From Caballeronia temeraria (GTDB lineage: Bacteria; Pseudomonadota; Gammaproteobacteria; Burkholderiales; Burkholderiaceae), in the NCBI RefSeq assembly GCF_001544795.2, contig NZ_FCOI02000003.1, forward strand, positions 310,001 to 374,000: a DNA stretch of 64,000 nt, given 5' to 3'. The notes beneath the pieces are model-generated. The model did not search any database. It was given only the letters and a program-made list of their open reading frames with translations, and was not told the origin of the DNA. Each line of letters begins with the position of its first letter. Positions within the stretch are counted from its first letter, which is position 1. The position numbers and the translations under genes are program-made. Of the stretch, positions 51,418-60,383 are shown piece after piece.

Positions 51418-52431
51418 CTATCTTCCGGCCTCTGCACGATCATTCAATTCCGTGAGCACGGCCTCGATCTTCCGCGCGACATCTTCCCATTTGAAGTCTC
51501 GCGCGCGATCGATGCCCTTTTCGCCCATCACCCGGCGCAATTCGTCGTCGCCCGAAATGCGCCGGATAGCCTGCGCAATTTGCGGCGACGACAACGGATC
51601 GACCATGATCGCGACATCTCGCGCGATCTCCGGCATAGCCGTGCAATTCGATGTGATGACAGGCGTTCCACACGCCATGCTCTCTACGATGGGTAATCCA
51701 AATCCCTCATAAAGCGAGGGAAATATCAGAGCCTGTGCGCCCCGATACAGCGCCGCGAGTTCTTCCTCCGACAGGCGTCCCATGAATCTGACTCGATCCT
51801 TCGCCTTGAGCTCGTCGATATACGCAAGGATATCGGCGGAGGGAGAGCCCACGAAAAGCAGTTTGACGCGCTCTCCAAGGTTCGCTTCGACAAAGCCTTG
51901 AATCGTTTTTCTGTTGTTCTTGTGCCCCTTTCCGTTGGAAATGCCGAGGAAGTATGCGTCGCCGCCTTCAGCCTCGAAACGCGGACCGTCCTTTTGGAAA
52001 GCGTCCGACACGCCATTGCCCACGACTCTGATCTTCGTCGCGTTGATTCCCGTGAATTCCGCGAGCCGCTTCTTCGAGAATTCGGAGACGGTCAGTACCG
52101 CGCTGGCGCGACGGCAAACCGTCTTCAGAATCACCTCGCAATAGAGCTTCTTCAAAAACCAGAAGGAACACGGCACATCCACGTGAATCAGGTCATGCAC
52201 GACCAGAACGCCTCGTCCCCGGTAAAACAAAGGATAGCTATACCCCGGCGAAAAAAAGATGGTCTTCGTTCGCGGGGAGAGCTTCATGCTGAGATATAGC
52301 CAGTCGAACGGAGAAGCGGGATTGCCGCGCAGCTCGGCTTGCGTGAGCCGCAGACAGTTCGACACCTCCGTAGCAAACCGGCCGATTCCGTGCATGCCCT
52401 TCCATCGGCCGTCAAAGATCACACCTTCCAT
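51418..52431 (-). CDS. GT4 glycosyltransferase (mannosyltransferase-type)
   Basis: A 337-residue GT-B enzyme. The N-domain begins GVIFDGRWKGMHGIGRFATEV, and the donor-binding C-domain carries YFLGISNGKGHKN, LLFVGSPS and EGFGLPIVESMACGTPVITSN, the E-x7-E motif of family GT4 (about residues 244-252). It is of the MtfB/WbdA-like retaining mannosyltransferase type. GDP-mannose from ManC in the same operon is the likely donor. GGAGC precedes the ATG at 52431. It is 50 bases after the next GT4 gene. Confidence 0.9.
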   Translation of the reverse strand: MEGVIFDGRWKGMHGIGRFATEVSNCLRLTQAELRGNPASPFDWLYLSMKLSPRTKTIFFSPGYSYPLFYRGRGVLVVHDLIHVDVPCSFWFLKKLYCEVILKTVCRRASAVLTVSEFSKKRLAEFTGINATKIRVVGNGVSDAFQKDGPRFEAEGGDAYFLGISNGKGHKNNRKTIQGFVEANLGERVKLLFVGSPSADILAYIDELKAKDRVRFMGRLSEEELAALYRGAQALIFPSLYEGFGLPIVESMACGTPVITSNCTAMPEIARDVAIMVDPLSSPQIAQAIRRISGDDELRRVMGEKGIDRARDFKWEDVARKIEAVLTELNDRAEAGR

Positions 52432-52481
52432 GGCTGCTCCTCGCTTTCATCGCATCGGCCCGTACCGTTCGCTTGCAGGCG

Positions 52482-53696
52482 TCAATCGCCTCGTGAGGCG
52501 ATGAGCTCCGAATTCAGACGGATGTATTTGTCGACCCATCCTCCGACGTTCAGATAGTCGTTCGCGGACTCCTTCACCGCGCGCCGCATGCCATCGAGAT
52601 CTTCCTCGCCTTGCAGGAAGCGCGTCATGATCGCGCTGAGTTCACCCCGATTACCCGGTTCGAAGAGACGACCATTGCGCCCATCCGTGATCATCTCCGG
52701 GATACCGCCTCGTCTCGCGCCAATCACGGGCAAACCGAAGGCAAACGCCTCCGGCACGACAGTCGGGAGCGTGTCCTGACATACGCTCGGCACGACCAGA
52801 GCATCGATGCCGGGAAAGAAATCTGCTTGCTTTTGATAGCCGAGAAATCGAACGCGCGGATTCGCGAAGCGACGCTTGAGTTCTTCCTCATATTCCGCCT
52901 GGCCTCGTCCGGCAATCCATAGCTCCGCGTTCGTGTCGCTCAATGACAGAAACTCTTCGATCAAGATCGCCACACCCTTCACACGGTTGACACTTCCTAT
53001 GTAACCGAACACGAACTTCCGCTGCTCGCCTGTCCCTCTTGGGAAAGGCTCGATATCCGCCACGTTCAGGTTTCGCGCGTTGTGAATCGCCAGGCGGCGC
53101 TTCGCCTGAGTGAAGTAGCCCGCCGATAGATGTCGATCCAGTACGAACTGGCTGACGCCCACCACGGCATCCGCATTGTTTGATATCGACCTGTGCGCGA
53201 CACGAAGCACTCTGCAGCTGATGCACTGCGTCACGCAGTTGCGTTCGTTGCGGCACATGTTCGAGTTCGGGCAGATGAAATTCGCGCTGTGCAGCACCTG
53301 CACCGTCGGAATGCCGAGCGACTTCCCGACCGCGAGCACGCCCGCCGACCACCCCTCGGTTACGTGAACGTTCATTGCATCGGGACGTTCCTCTTTCAAT
53401 ATTCCTCTTGCAATCGCCAACATGCGCAGGTTCACGGAATCCATGGCATGCCAGATCATCTTCTTCCATAATTTCCGGGGGCTTTTGCTCCCGTGCCAAT
53501 AGATGTTCCTGATCGGGACACGAATGACGGAGACGCCGTTCAACACATCGCGCTCGATACATCCGCCCTCTTTCGTGGTCAGCACCAGCACGTCATGGCC
53601 CCGGTCTCGGACGCCTTCGGCCAACTCTTGCAAGACGATCTCCGCACCACCGACGATTGCCGGCGGATAAAGCCCGCTAACGAACGCTATCTTCAT
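52482..53696 (-). CDS. GT4 glycosyltransferase with a Cys-rich acceptor-domain insert
   Basis: A 404-residue GT-B enzyme. MKIAFVSGLYPPAIVGGAEIVLQELAEG is the N-terminal acceptor domain with the GGAE glycine loop. The C-domain has FGYIGSVNRVKGVAILIEEF and PTVVPEAFAFGLPVIGARRGG (E-x7-E variant region). Residues about 142-162 hold six Cys spaced as CPNSNMC, then CVTQCISC, an insert seen in some GT4 enzymes and possibly binding a metal. It lies between the Wzc kinase and the other GT4 gene. Donor and linkage are unknown. Confidence 0.9.
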   Translation of the reverse strand: MKIAFVSGLYPPAIVGGAEIVLQELAEGVRDRGHDVLVLTTKEGGCIERDVLNGVSVIRVPIRNIYWHGSKSPRKLWKKMIWHAMDSVNLRMLAIARGILKEERPDAMNVHVTEGWSAGVLAVGKSLGIPTVQVLHSANFICPNSNMCRNERNCVTQCISCRVLRVAHRSISNNADAVVGVSQFVLDRHLSAGYFTQAKRRLAIHNARNLNVADIEPFPRGTGEQRKFVFGYIGSVNRVKGVAILIEEFLSLSDTNAELWIAGRGQAEYEEELKRRFANPRVRFLGYQKQADFFPGIDALVVPSVCQDTLPTVVPEAFAFGLPVIGARRGGIPEMITDGRNGRLFEPGNRGELSAIMTRFLQGEEDLDGMRRAVKESANDYLNVGGWVDKYIRLNSELIASRGD

Positions 53697-53747
53697 GTTG
53701 GCCGCCTATGGATGTATCGTGTTGATCTCGAGAGACGGCGCCGGCGC

Positions 53748-55976
53748 TCAGGCCTTTCTGGTGATATTCAGTTCGTAACTCTCCGCGGAGTAACGATATC
53801 TTCCATAGCCGTAGCTGCGGCGTCCCGATCTGAGCTTCATACCGTTCACGACGACACCGTGCACGGACAGGCCAATCCGTTCGAGCCTGCGAATCGACTC
53901 TCGCAATTCACCGACACCCGTCACGCCCTGTTGTGCCACGAGGAAGGTCGTGGCCGCGAGACTAGCCAGTTGCAACGCGGCGTCGGTCGGGAGAATAGGG
54001 GCGGCATCGAGCAGCACGACGTCGTATCCGGCGCCCAGGCGCTCGATGATCGAATGCGCTTGCGGGCGCGCAAACAAGTCGCTCGGACTAGGGAACTGCG
54101 TGCCGGAGGAAACGAAGTCGACACCGGCGCACGCGTCACGGTGAATCACGTTTTCCGGCGTGCAAGCGCCGTACAGCAAATCGGACAAACCCAGGCCAGC
54201 GGGCAGCGCGAAATGACGGTGCAGGTCGCCTCGGTGCAGATCGGCGTCGACCAGCAGAACGCGCTTTCCTGCGGCGCCCAGGATCGCGGCGAGATTCACC
54301 GTGATGAACGATTTTCCAATGCCCGGCGTAGGCCCGGTGATGAGCACCACGTGATTCCGCGCGTCGGTCAAGGTGTGATCGAGCGCTGTCCGGAATCCGC
54401 GAATGCTTTCGATAGCGGGATCGATCACTGAAGACGTCGCCAGCAGGCCGCCTTTCGACTTCGGCGCGCGAATCGCCTTCGTCAGACGAGCTTCGTAGGG
54501 GCTATAGGGCACCGTTGCATAAACGGGCAGCCCGACATTCTCTTCAATCTCGGACGGCTCGTTGACTGCATCGAAAAGCTGCTTGCGCGTCAATGCAATG
54601 ATGACGCCGGAGATCAGCCCGAAGAACAACGCGATGCCCATCAAAAGCATCGGCTTCGGCCAGAAGGGTTGATCCGGGACCACCGCGGAATCCACGAGCC
54701 TTGCATTACCCAGCTTTCCGGCCTTGACCACGCGAAGCTGTTCATAGGTATTCAGCAGCGAGGTATAGAGCGTGCTATTGACCTGAACATCGCGCTGCAA
54801 CCGCAACATGTCCTGCTCCATGGGCGGCAGCATGCGCGATTGAGTGCTCAGCGAGTCCAGTTCCTTCTGCGCTACCCGCAACTGCGAATCGACCCCACGC
54901 ACGGCCGGATGATCGCTTCGGTACAGCGCGAGCAGGTCGTTGCGTTTTTGTTCGAGTTCGACGCGCGTTTTTTGAAGTTCGACGGTGCGCTTCAGCAGGC
55001 TCGCCGCTTCGTCGCCGAGATTCACCGTTCCGTGTGCCGCGCGGAATTCATTGAAGCGCGCCTCGGCCACTTCGACTCTCTGCTTAAGATCCGGAAGCTG
55101 CGTTTCGAGGAAACGGATCGAGCGTGCCGCCTCACCCGACTTGCGTTCGATTTCCTGCTCGACATACGCATTCGCAACGGCATTGAGGATAGCTGCGGCC
55201 CGGATAGGATCGACATCGTCGAGCGACGCCTTGATGATGTTCGAATCCTTTCCTTTGTCGCTGATGGATAGCTTCTTGCGCAATGCCTCGATCGCCGCCA
55301 CGGGCGAATCTCGCGTGAGATCGAATGTCGCTCCGGGATTTCCGTCCATCGCATCGACGCGCAATACGATCGGTCCGAGCGGCGTCGTGGCTTCCGTGGT
55401 TTGCCCTATCACGCCCTGAAAGCGGAAATCGCGATAGGACGCCTCGTATCGCCTGGCATCGAGTTTTTTCAGCCTGAACTTGCGGCCATAGAACTGCGGC
55501 GGCGTCTCGAATGCGCCGATATCGATGCGCTCCGTGCCCCATACATAGCCGCGCGGACCAGGCGTCGACAGCGTATCGCTCCAGCTCGCGATCTGCCGCC
55601 CGATGACCGGGAAATAACGGGGCGTCGCCACGACACCCAGATTGAGCTTGTCCACGGCCTGTGCAACGACGAGGCGCGAGCCGAGCACTTCCATCTCGCC
55701 CGGAGAATCCGGCTTGCTGTCGAACATCGATGAAACGTCGCTGAGTATGTTCTTCGGGCCGTTCGCGCTATCCGTCTTCTGAAATTGAATGAGGATATCG
55801 GCACGATAAACCGGCGTAGCCAGCAGCAGATATGCGGAAGCTATCAGCAGCGCCGATCCCGTCGCGGCGGCGATCAGCTTCTTGCTGTCATATAACCCAT
55901 CGAGATGCAGCCCGATATGCGAAGACTGTTTTCCGCCTCCGCCGGCCAGACCGATAACGTCGATTGCCTTTTTCAT
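53748..55976 (-). CDS. wzc: Polysaccharide co-polymerase/tyrosine autokinase (Wzc-like BY-kinase)
   Basis: A 742-residue two-part protein. The N-terminal Wzz domain begins with membrane helix 1 (about residues 32-54) and PVYRADILIQFQ; long periplasmic coiled coils follow (about 280-400, with RSIRFLETQLPDLKQRVEVAEARFNEF), then helix 2 (about 448-470) and the cytoplasmic BY-kinase with Walker A GPTPGIGKS (about 550), Walker A' VLLVDADLHRGDLH and Walker B VVLLDAAPIL. The C-terminus is a tyrosine cluster (SYGYGRYRYSAESYE) for autophosphorylation. It controls polymer length and export. The matching Wzb phosphatase and Wza channel are not seen in this window. Confidence 0.95.
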   Translation of the reverse strand: MKKAIDVIGLAGGGGKQSSHIGLHLDGLYDSKKLIAAATGSALLIASAYLLLATPVYRADILIQFQKTDSANGPKNILSDVSSMFDSKPDSPGEMEVLGSRLVVAQAVDKLNLGVVATPRYFPVIGRQIASWSDTLSTPGPRGYVWGTERIDIGAFETPPQFYGRKFRLKKLDARRYEASYRDFRFQGVIGQTTEATTPLGPIVLRVDAMDGNPGATFDLTRDSPVAAIEALRKKLSISDKGKDSNIIKASLDDVDPIRAAAILNAVANAYVEQEIERKSGEAARSIRFLETQLPDLKQRVEVAEARFNEFRAAHGTVNLGDEAASLLKRTVELQKTRVELEQKRNDLLALYRSDHPAVRGVDSQLRVAQKELDSLSTQSRMLPPMEQDMLRLQRDVQVNSTLYTSLLNTYEQLRVVKAGKLGNARLVDSAVVPDQPFWPKPMLLMGIALFFGLISGVIIALTRKQLFDAVNEPSEIEENVGLPVYATVPYSPYEARLTKAIRAPKSKGGLLATSSVIDPAIESIRGFRTALDHTLTDARNHVVLITGPTPGIGKSFITVNLAAILGAAGKRVLLVDADLHRGDLHRHFALPAGLGLSDLLYGACTPENVIHRDACAGVDFVSSGTQFPSPSDLFARPQAHSIIERLGAGYDVVLLDAAPILPTDAALQLASLAATTFLVAQQGVTGVGELRESIRRLERIGLSVHGVVVNGMKLRSGRRSYGYGRYRYSAESYELNITRKA

Positions 55977-56090
55977 GCTTTCCCCATCGCGCGCAACATT
56001 TGTCTGGTAACCGGCGGCGAAAACCTGGAATGTCAGGCTTCTGATCCATCCAGGCAGTATCGAATTCTTATGACGTGCAATTTCGATCGT

Positions 56091-57353
56091 TCAACCGCGA
56101 AAGCCGCGCATGCCGTCGGCAGCATCTTCCAACGTCATCTCGACCACGCACTCGTCCGATCGACCATGAATGATCCCTGCGGCTCGCGTGCCCGCGACAC
56201 CTCCAGCATTTCTCGACGCGTTGAACTGCGCCCAACACGCATCGACGTACGAGCGAAACTCGTCTTTGAACCTTGTCGTGGAGAACTTTTCGGCATGGGC
56301 ACGGCACACGGCCGGCGATATGCCATTCGGCAACTGCTCGAAACGATTGACAGCATCGACGACCGATTCCACCGTCTGATGGTCGAACCAGATACCCGTC
56401 CGCCGCCGCTCATCGCCGCTATGCACGACGGTCTCACGAGATCCGCCCTTGCCATACGCAATCACCGGCGTTCCACACGCCTGCGCTTCGACCGGCGTGA
56501 TTCCGAAGTCCTCTTCGGCTGCGAAAACGAATGCGCGCGCGGACTGCATGTAGCGCTTAAGTTCCGGCAGCGGTTGATATCCGAGAATCTTGACGTTCGG
56601 CCCGGCCAACCTTTTTACTTTGTTCATCTCCGGGCCGTCGCCGATCACGATCAGTTGTTTGTCCGGCATGGACGAGAACGCTTCGACGACAAGATCGACC
56701 CGTTTATACGGAACCAATCGCGACGCAATGAGATAGAAATCTTTCTTTTCCGCGCACAGTTCGAATGTGTGAACATCGACCGGTGGATAGATAACAACGG
56801 ACTCCCGGCCATAGACTTTCTTGATACGTCTGCCGATAAAGCCCGAGTTCGCGACGAAATGATCCACGCCCGCCGCCGTGCGATAGTCCCAGATGCGCAA
56901 CTTATGCAGCATCCATCTTGCGATCAGGCTTTTCAGTCCCTTCGTGAGACCTGACTCCCGAAGGTATTGGTGTTGAAGATCCCATGCATAACGCATAGGC
57001 GAGTGCACATAGCTGATATGCAGTTGATCGGGGCCGGTCAGCACGCCCTTGCTCACGGCGTGCGCACTCGAAATGACGATGTCATAGCCGGAGAAGTCCC
57101 ATTGCTCGACTGCCATTGGCATCAAGGGCAGATAGCGCTGATAGGAACGCAGCGCTCCCGGCAATTTCTGAATGAACGATGTGGTGATCTTCTTGCCGCG
57201 AAGAAACGCCGCACGTTCGACCGTTTCCGGATTCGCGACGACGAAGAACACGTCGGCATGCGGAAAGACCTCGAGCATCTGTTCGACGACTTGCTCCGAG
57301 CCGGCCACAGTGGAGAACCACTCGTGAACGATCGCTATCTTTCTGTTGTTCAT
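56091..57353 (-). CDS. GT4 glycosyltransferase (WbaZ-like mannosyltransferase)
   Basis: A 420-residue GT-B enzyme. It opens NNRKIAIVHEWFSTVAGSEQVVEQML, and HISYVHSPMRYAWDL plus LIASRLVPYKRVDLVVEAF are typical of the WbaZ/GumH-type mannosyltransferases. The E-x7-E region reads DFGITPVEAQACGTPVIAYGKGG. The C-terminal 40 residues are low in homology signals. The ATG at 57353 was chosen because the fold starts there; an earlier in-frame codon at 57377 adds eight residues. It sits between the sugar transferase that starts the operon and the Wzc gene. Confidence 0.9.
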   Translation of the reverse strand: MNNRKIAIVHEWFSTVAGSEQVVEQMLEVFPHADVFFVVANPETVERAAFLRGKKITTSFIQKLPGALRSYQRYLPLMPMAVEQWDFSGYDIVISSAHAVSKGVLTGPDQLHISYVHSPMRYAWDLQHQYLRESGLTKGLKSLIARWMLHKLRIWDYRTAAGVDHFVANSGFIGRRIKKVYGRESVVIYPPVDVHTFELCAEKKDFYLIASRLVPYKRVDLVVEAFSSMPDKQLIVIGDGPEMNKVKRLAGPNVKILGYQPLPELKRYMQSARAFVFAAEEDFGITPVEAQACGTPVIAYGKGGSRETVVHSGDERRRTGIWFDHQTVESVVDAVNRFEQLPNGISPAVCRAHAEKFSTTRFKDEFRSYVDACWAQFNASRNAGGVAGTRAAGIIHGRSDECVVEMTLEDAADGMRGFRG

Positions 57354-57391
57354 AGAATCGACCCGGTTCAGGAACAATTTTCGACCAACGT

Positions 57392-58255
57392 TCAGTACGC
57401 CCCATCCTTCTCGAAGACCACTTTGAAAGTTCGCAGGAGAATGGTGACGTCGAGCAAAAGCGAACGATCCTTTACATAGGAAACATCGAGCGAGACCCTC
57501 GTCGCGTAGTCGATGTTATTTCGTCCGCTGACCTGCCATAGTCCTGTCATCCCTGGCTTGACCATCAAATAGAAGCGCGCGTCGGCACCATACCGAAGCA
57601 ACTCCTTTTGAACGATGGGCCGCGGCCCGACCAGACTCATGTCACCGCGAAGTACATTCCAAAGTTGCGGAAGTTCATCGAGACTGGTTCGACGCAGAAT
57701 CCGGCCAACAGGCGTGATACGGATATCGTCCTTAAGCTTGAAGTCGCGGTTCCATTCCTCTCTGGCCCGAGGATCCTTGGCGAGGAGTTCTGAAAGCACC
57801 GCGTCCGCATCCTTGACCATCGAACGAAACTTGAGGCACTTGAACGTTCGGCCGCCGCGCCCAATACGCTCGTGCGAAAAGATAGCGACACCGCCGTCCT
57901 TCGATACGATCCCGGCGAGCGCGATCAGGACCGGAAGCAGAACGACCAGCAAGGTCAACGATGCGCTGATGTCGATGGCTCGCTTTGTGAAGTCGCCGAA
58001 CATGGAGCTCCGGTTCATGGAATCGACATCGCTGTCGTCGAAGGCTATGACGTGAGATCCCGCAGCCTGGCGGGAGACATCCGGAGCAAGGTAATCGTTA
58101 TCGCCTGCGTACCCGGCCAGATCGCTCACGCCAGAACCCGACGAGCGCCGAACCGACGAATCCGAAGCGTTCACGCCGGTACGACTCTCGTGGGACGCTT
58201 CGAGCGGATTCGGTTGCTTTGACACTGATTGCCATACCTTGTCGACTAAGGCCAT
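57392..58255 (-). CDS. Initiating undecaprenyl-phosphate sugar transferase (WbaP/GumD C-terminal type)
   Basis: A 287-residue protein with an unstructured N-terminus (residues 1 to about 85, rich in Ser, Asp and Asn), one membrane hairpin (about 93-115) and the catalytic domain: IFSHERIGRGGRTFKCLKFRSM, LRRTSLDELPQLWNVLRGDMSLVGPRP and MKPGMTGLWQVSGR-like VKPGMTGLWQVSGR. This is the short form that transfers hexose-1-phosphate to undecaprenyl phosphate. It is the first gene of the polysaccharide operon, downstream of a long regulatory region. The window also encodes a full-length WcaJ-like transferase at the operon's far end, so the initiating step may be duplicated. Confidence 0.93.
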   Translation of the reverse strand: MALVDKVWQSVSKQPNPLEASHESRTGVNASDSSVRRSSGSGVSDLAGYAGDNDYLAPDVSRQAAGSHVIAFDDSDVDSMNRSSMFGDFTKRAIDISASLTLLVVLLPVLIALAGIVSKDGGVAIFSHERIGRGGRTFKCLKFRSMVKDADAVLSELLAKDPRAREEWNRDFKLKDDIRITPVGRILRRTSLDELPQLWNVLRGDMSLVGPRPIVQKELLRYGADARFYLMVKPGMTGLWQVSGRNNIDYATRVSLDVSYVKDRSLLLDVTILLRTFKVVFEKDGAY

Positions 58256-59471
58256 CGCTGTCCCCGGTTCGAAGTCACATGACGATTACATCAGCGTTCC
58301 GTGCTCAAGTTCATGAATGAAGCGCATGTTGCGCGCTTTTGATGTCAGCAGAGCGTGCCTTCGCCGCGCATTTCCCTAGCCCATGATGCGCGCACGGACT
58401 ACGGTCCGATCAATACAGGCTATATGTATTCCTAACGTTCAGATGCAAATAGAATTGCCAACTGTTATCCCGGTATCGCTCGACGTCCCGGCATGACTTG
58501 AACGGAACCCGACGTCAGACGGTGAATGCGCGATTCGCCGCCAGTGCACGGCCGATACCGGCCAAGTGAAGGAGGCAACTTTGAAATGCGATCGATCGCA
58601 CTAATGTGTACGCGTGGGAATCAGACTATTCGCGCTCATGCGCCCAGCACCGGCAGTTTCTTCAGTGCACCGTTGCCCTAGCATACTTTATGGACGAAAA
58701 TTTTCCTGCCAACTCCTTGTTCAATCCTGCCAACCATCTCGACTCCGATCGTATGGAAGGATGGCGCGGAAGGGCTTCAGCAAAGCAGCGGCGGGGTCGA
58801 ATTTTCGCATATCGATCTTCGTACCTATATCGCGTGTCATCGCACCGTTTTCTATTTGTTCTCTGGTAGCAATTGCACCTCGTTGGCGTATGTTCTATTT
58901 ATCGTCTTGGTCTCTGGGCGTCCTTGATCGCGCGACGCATAATGCACAAACAAATACGCCTAGCAACACGCCGAAAATAAAGCATAAGACATGGGTAAAG
59001 ATGCTCATCATTAATGATCTCTCTGCTCGATGAAATGTCAGAATATTTCATCGTAATTCTAGGGCGGCACCATCGCCCTCACCGGTCAATTGTCAGGACG
59101 CAGCGGCCGTGGCGCTTCAGGGAGGCGCTGCTGAAAGCGCAAGACTCCGCTCGCCTGATCCGGCGAAGCAACAGTTGAGCGATTCTCCGGGTGCTGTACG
59201 TTAGCGCGAATGCTGCGCCGCCGTTACCCCAACGAAGGAGGTACCCGCCAGTGCGTTGCCGTTTGGAGTCGACGCTTAATTTGGCGCGCCGTAGATTATA
59301 AGGCTTGAGTCTTACGGCTCGAGGGCTGACCGGCAGGGCGAAGGACATGAACCGCGCCGCGACAGGGGTTCACGGTTCGGCAGAGACACGCGAAGTTGGC
59401 GTTCCTCACAACATCGTTGGAACGAATGCGCGCGCGTCGTCGGGCGCGCATTGTGGCTACAGGGCATTCAT
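58256..59471. other. 1.2-kb gene-poor, palindrome-rich region upstream of the polysaccharide operon
   Basis: I find no convincing protein gene here. The stretch is visibly richer in A/T than its surroundings, most strongly around 58850-59060. It holds a CGGAC/GTCCG dyad at 58395-58408, a 12-bp palindrome at 59007-59018, a 9-bp inverted repeat at 59028-59053 and a stem (AATGCGCGC/GCGCGCATT, 59425-59452) just past the deacetylase stop that could act as a weak terminator. A 27-codon plus-strand frame at 58586 has a good GGAGG but no recognisable product. The region must contain the promoter of the operon starting at 58255, and could hold an untranslated leader or small RNA. Confidence 0.6.
59007..59053. 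promoter_or_regulatory. Palindrome cluster in the polysaccharide control region
   Basis: ATCATTAATGAT (59007-59018) is a perfect 12-bp palindrome. CGATGAAAT (59028-59036) and ATTTCATCG (59045-59053) form a perfect 9-bp inverted repeat with an 8-base spacer. Both are A/T-rich operator-like sites about 0.75-0.8 kb upstream of the operon start. Confidence 0.5.
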
Positions 59472-60353
59472 TTAAAACTGCGGCGAGTATCCGGAAAGAT
59501 TTCGAGCGTGCCGCAAGTATCGCAGGAAAACCGGAATGCCCGTCAATTGTGCGGCGAACCATGAAAGCGAAGCGTCATCGTCTATTACGATGGTTTTGAG
59601 GCGATACGGATCGCTGCGGCCATCGTTCCATCCAAGATCGCACGTACGGGCTGTCTTATAGCCCGCGTCTTTGACGAATCGGACCTCACGATCGGTGTAA
59701 TTGCCATTCGGATAGGCAAAATGCTCGCAGCTTATGCCGAGCATGCTTTCGATTTCCGACTTGCAGACGGAAATTTCCTGCTCGCACTCGCTATCGTCAC
59801 AACGCGTCAGGATCGGATGAAAGCGGGTATGCGCCTGGAAATCCACGAACGGTCGCATTTGTTCGAGTTGTACTGCTGTCAGGCCCGTCGCGTCCTCCGC
59901 AATGCACTCGGCTGAGCCATATTTTTCGAGCTCGGCCAGGCGCTCGCGATTGCTCAAGCGCTTGAGTCGCTCGATGCCGGCCTGTTTCGCAGCGGGCAGC
60001 AGCCACCAGTGCACAGCAGGCCGACCGACCAATTGGCTGCAGAGAAAGATGGTCGGACGTACGTTGTGTTTGATGAAGACAGGCAGGAGATCCGCGTTCC
60101 CCGCAGCGCCGTCATCGAATGTAATGGCGGCCCGAGGGCGTCCATTTCCCTGCGAGGCGACCTGACTCAGCGGGATAACATCGCACAGCGTCTTCACGTA
60201 CGTCAGATGCTTATCCAGTGTCTCCGGTTTCGGATCGTGATAGAGGAGAACGGCAACGCGATCGCGCCATAGAAGGCGACGCGATGCAACGTCGAACCCA
60301 AAAGTCTTGATGCCGCGCGCCAATACTTCTTGCAGGACTATTCTGGAATTCAT
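59472..60353 (-). CDS. Polysaccharide deacetylase (CE4/NodB-like)
   Basis: A 293-residue protein with the NodB fold: YHDPKPET near the start, motif 1 TFDDG (Asp pair, about residues 76-80), motif 2 as QAHTRFHPIL (HxxxH, about 173-177), and HFAYPNGNYTD. The extra helical insert (about 118-160) is common in the polysaccharide-associated group. No signal peptide is obvious, so it may act on a cytoplasmic lipid-linked glycan or be exported by another route. GAGAGGA precedes the ATG at 60353. It lies 30 bases after the GlxA-type regulator gene upstream and may belong to the polymer-modifying set. Confidence 0.9.
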   Translation of the reverse strand: MNSRIVLQEVLARGIKTFGFDVASRRLLWRDRVAVLLYHDPKPETLDKHLTYVKTLCDVIPLSQVASQGNGRPRAAITFDDGAAGNADLLPVFIKHNVRPTIFLCSQLVGRPAVHWWLLPAAKQAGIERLKRLSNRERLAELEKYGSAECIAEDATGLTAVQLEQMRPFVDFQAHTRFHPILTRCDDSECEQEISVCKSEIESMLGISCEHFAYPNGNYTDREVRFVKDAGYKTARTCDLGWNDGRSDPYRLKTIVIDDDASLSWFAAQLTGIPVFLRYLRHARNLSGYSPQF

Positions 60354-60383
60354 GTCCGTCCTCTCATCCCTCGAAAAATGTCG

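Noticed and set aside
58606..58869. 87-codon plus-strand frame upstream of the polysaccharide operon
   Set aside because: Starts at a GTG without a ribosome binding site; no motif; overlaps other equally poor frames.
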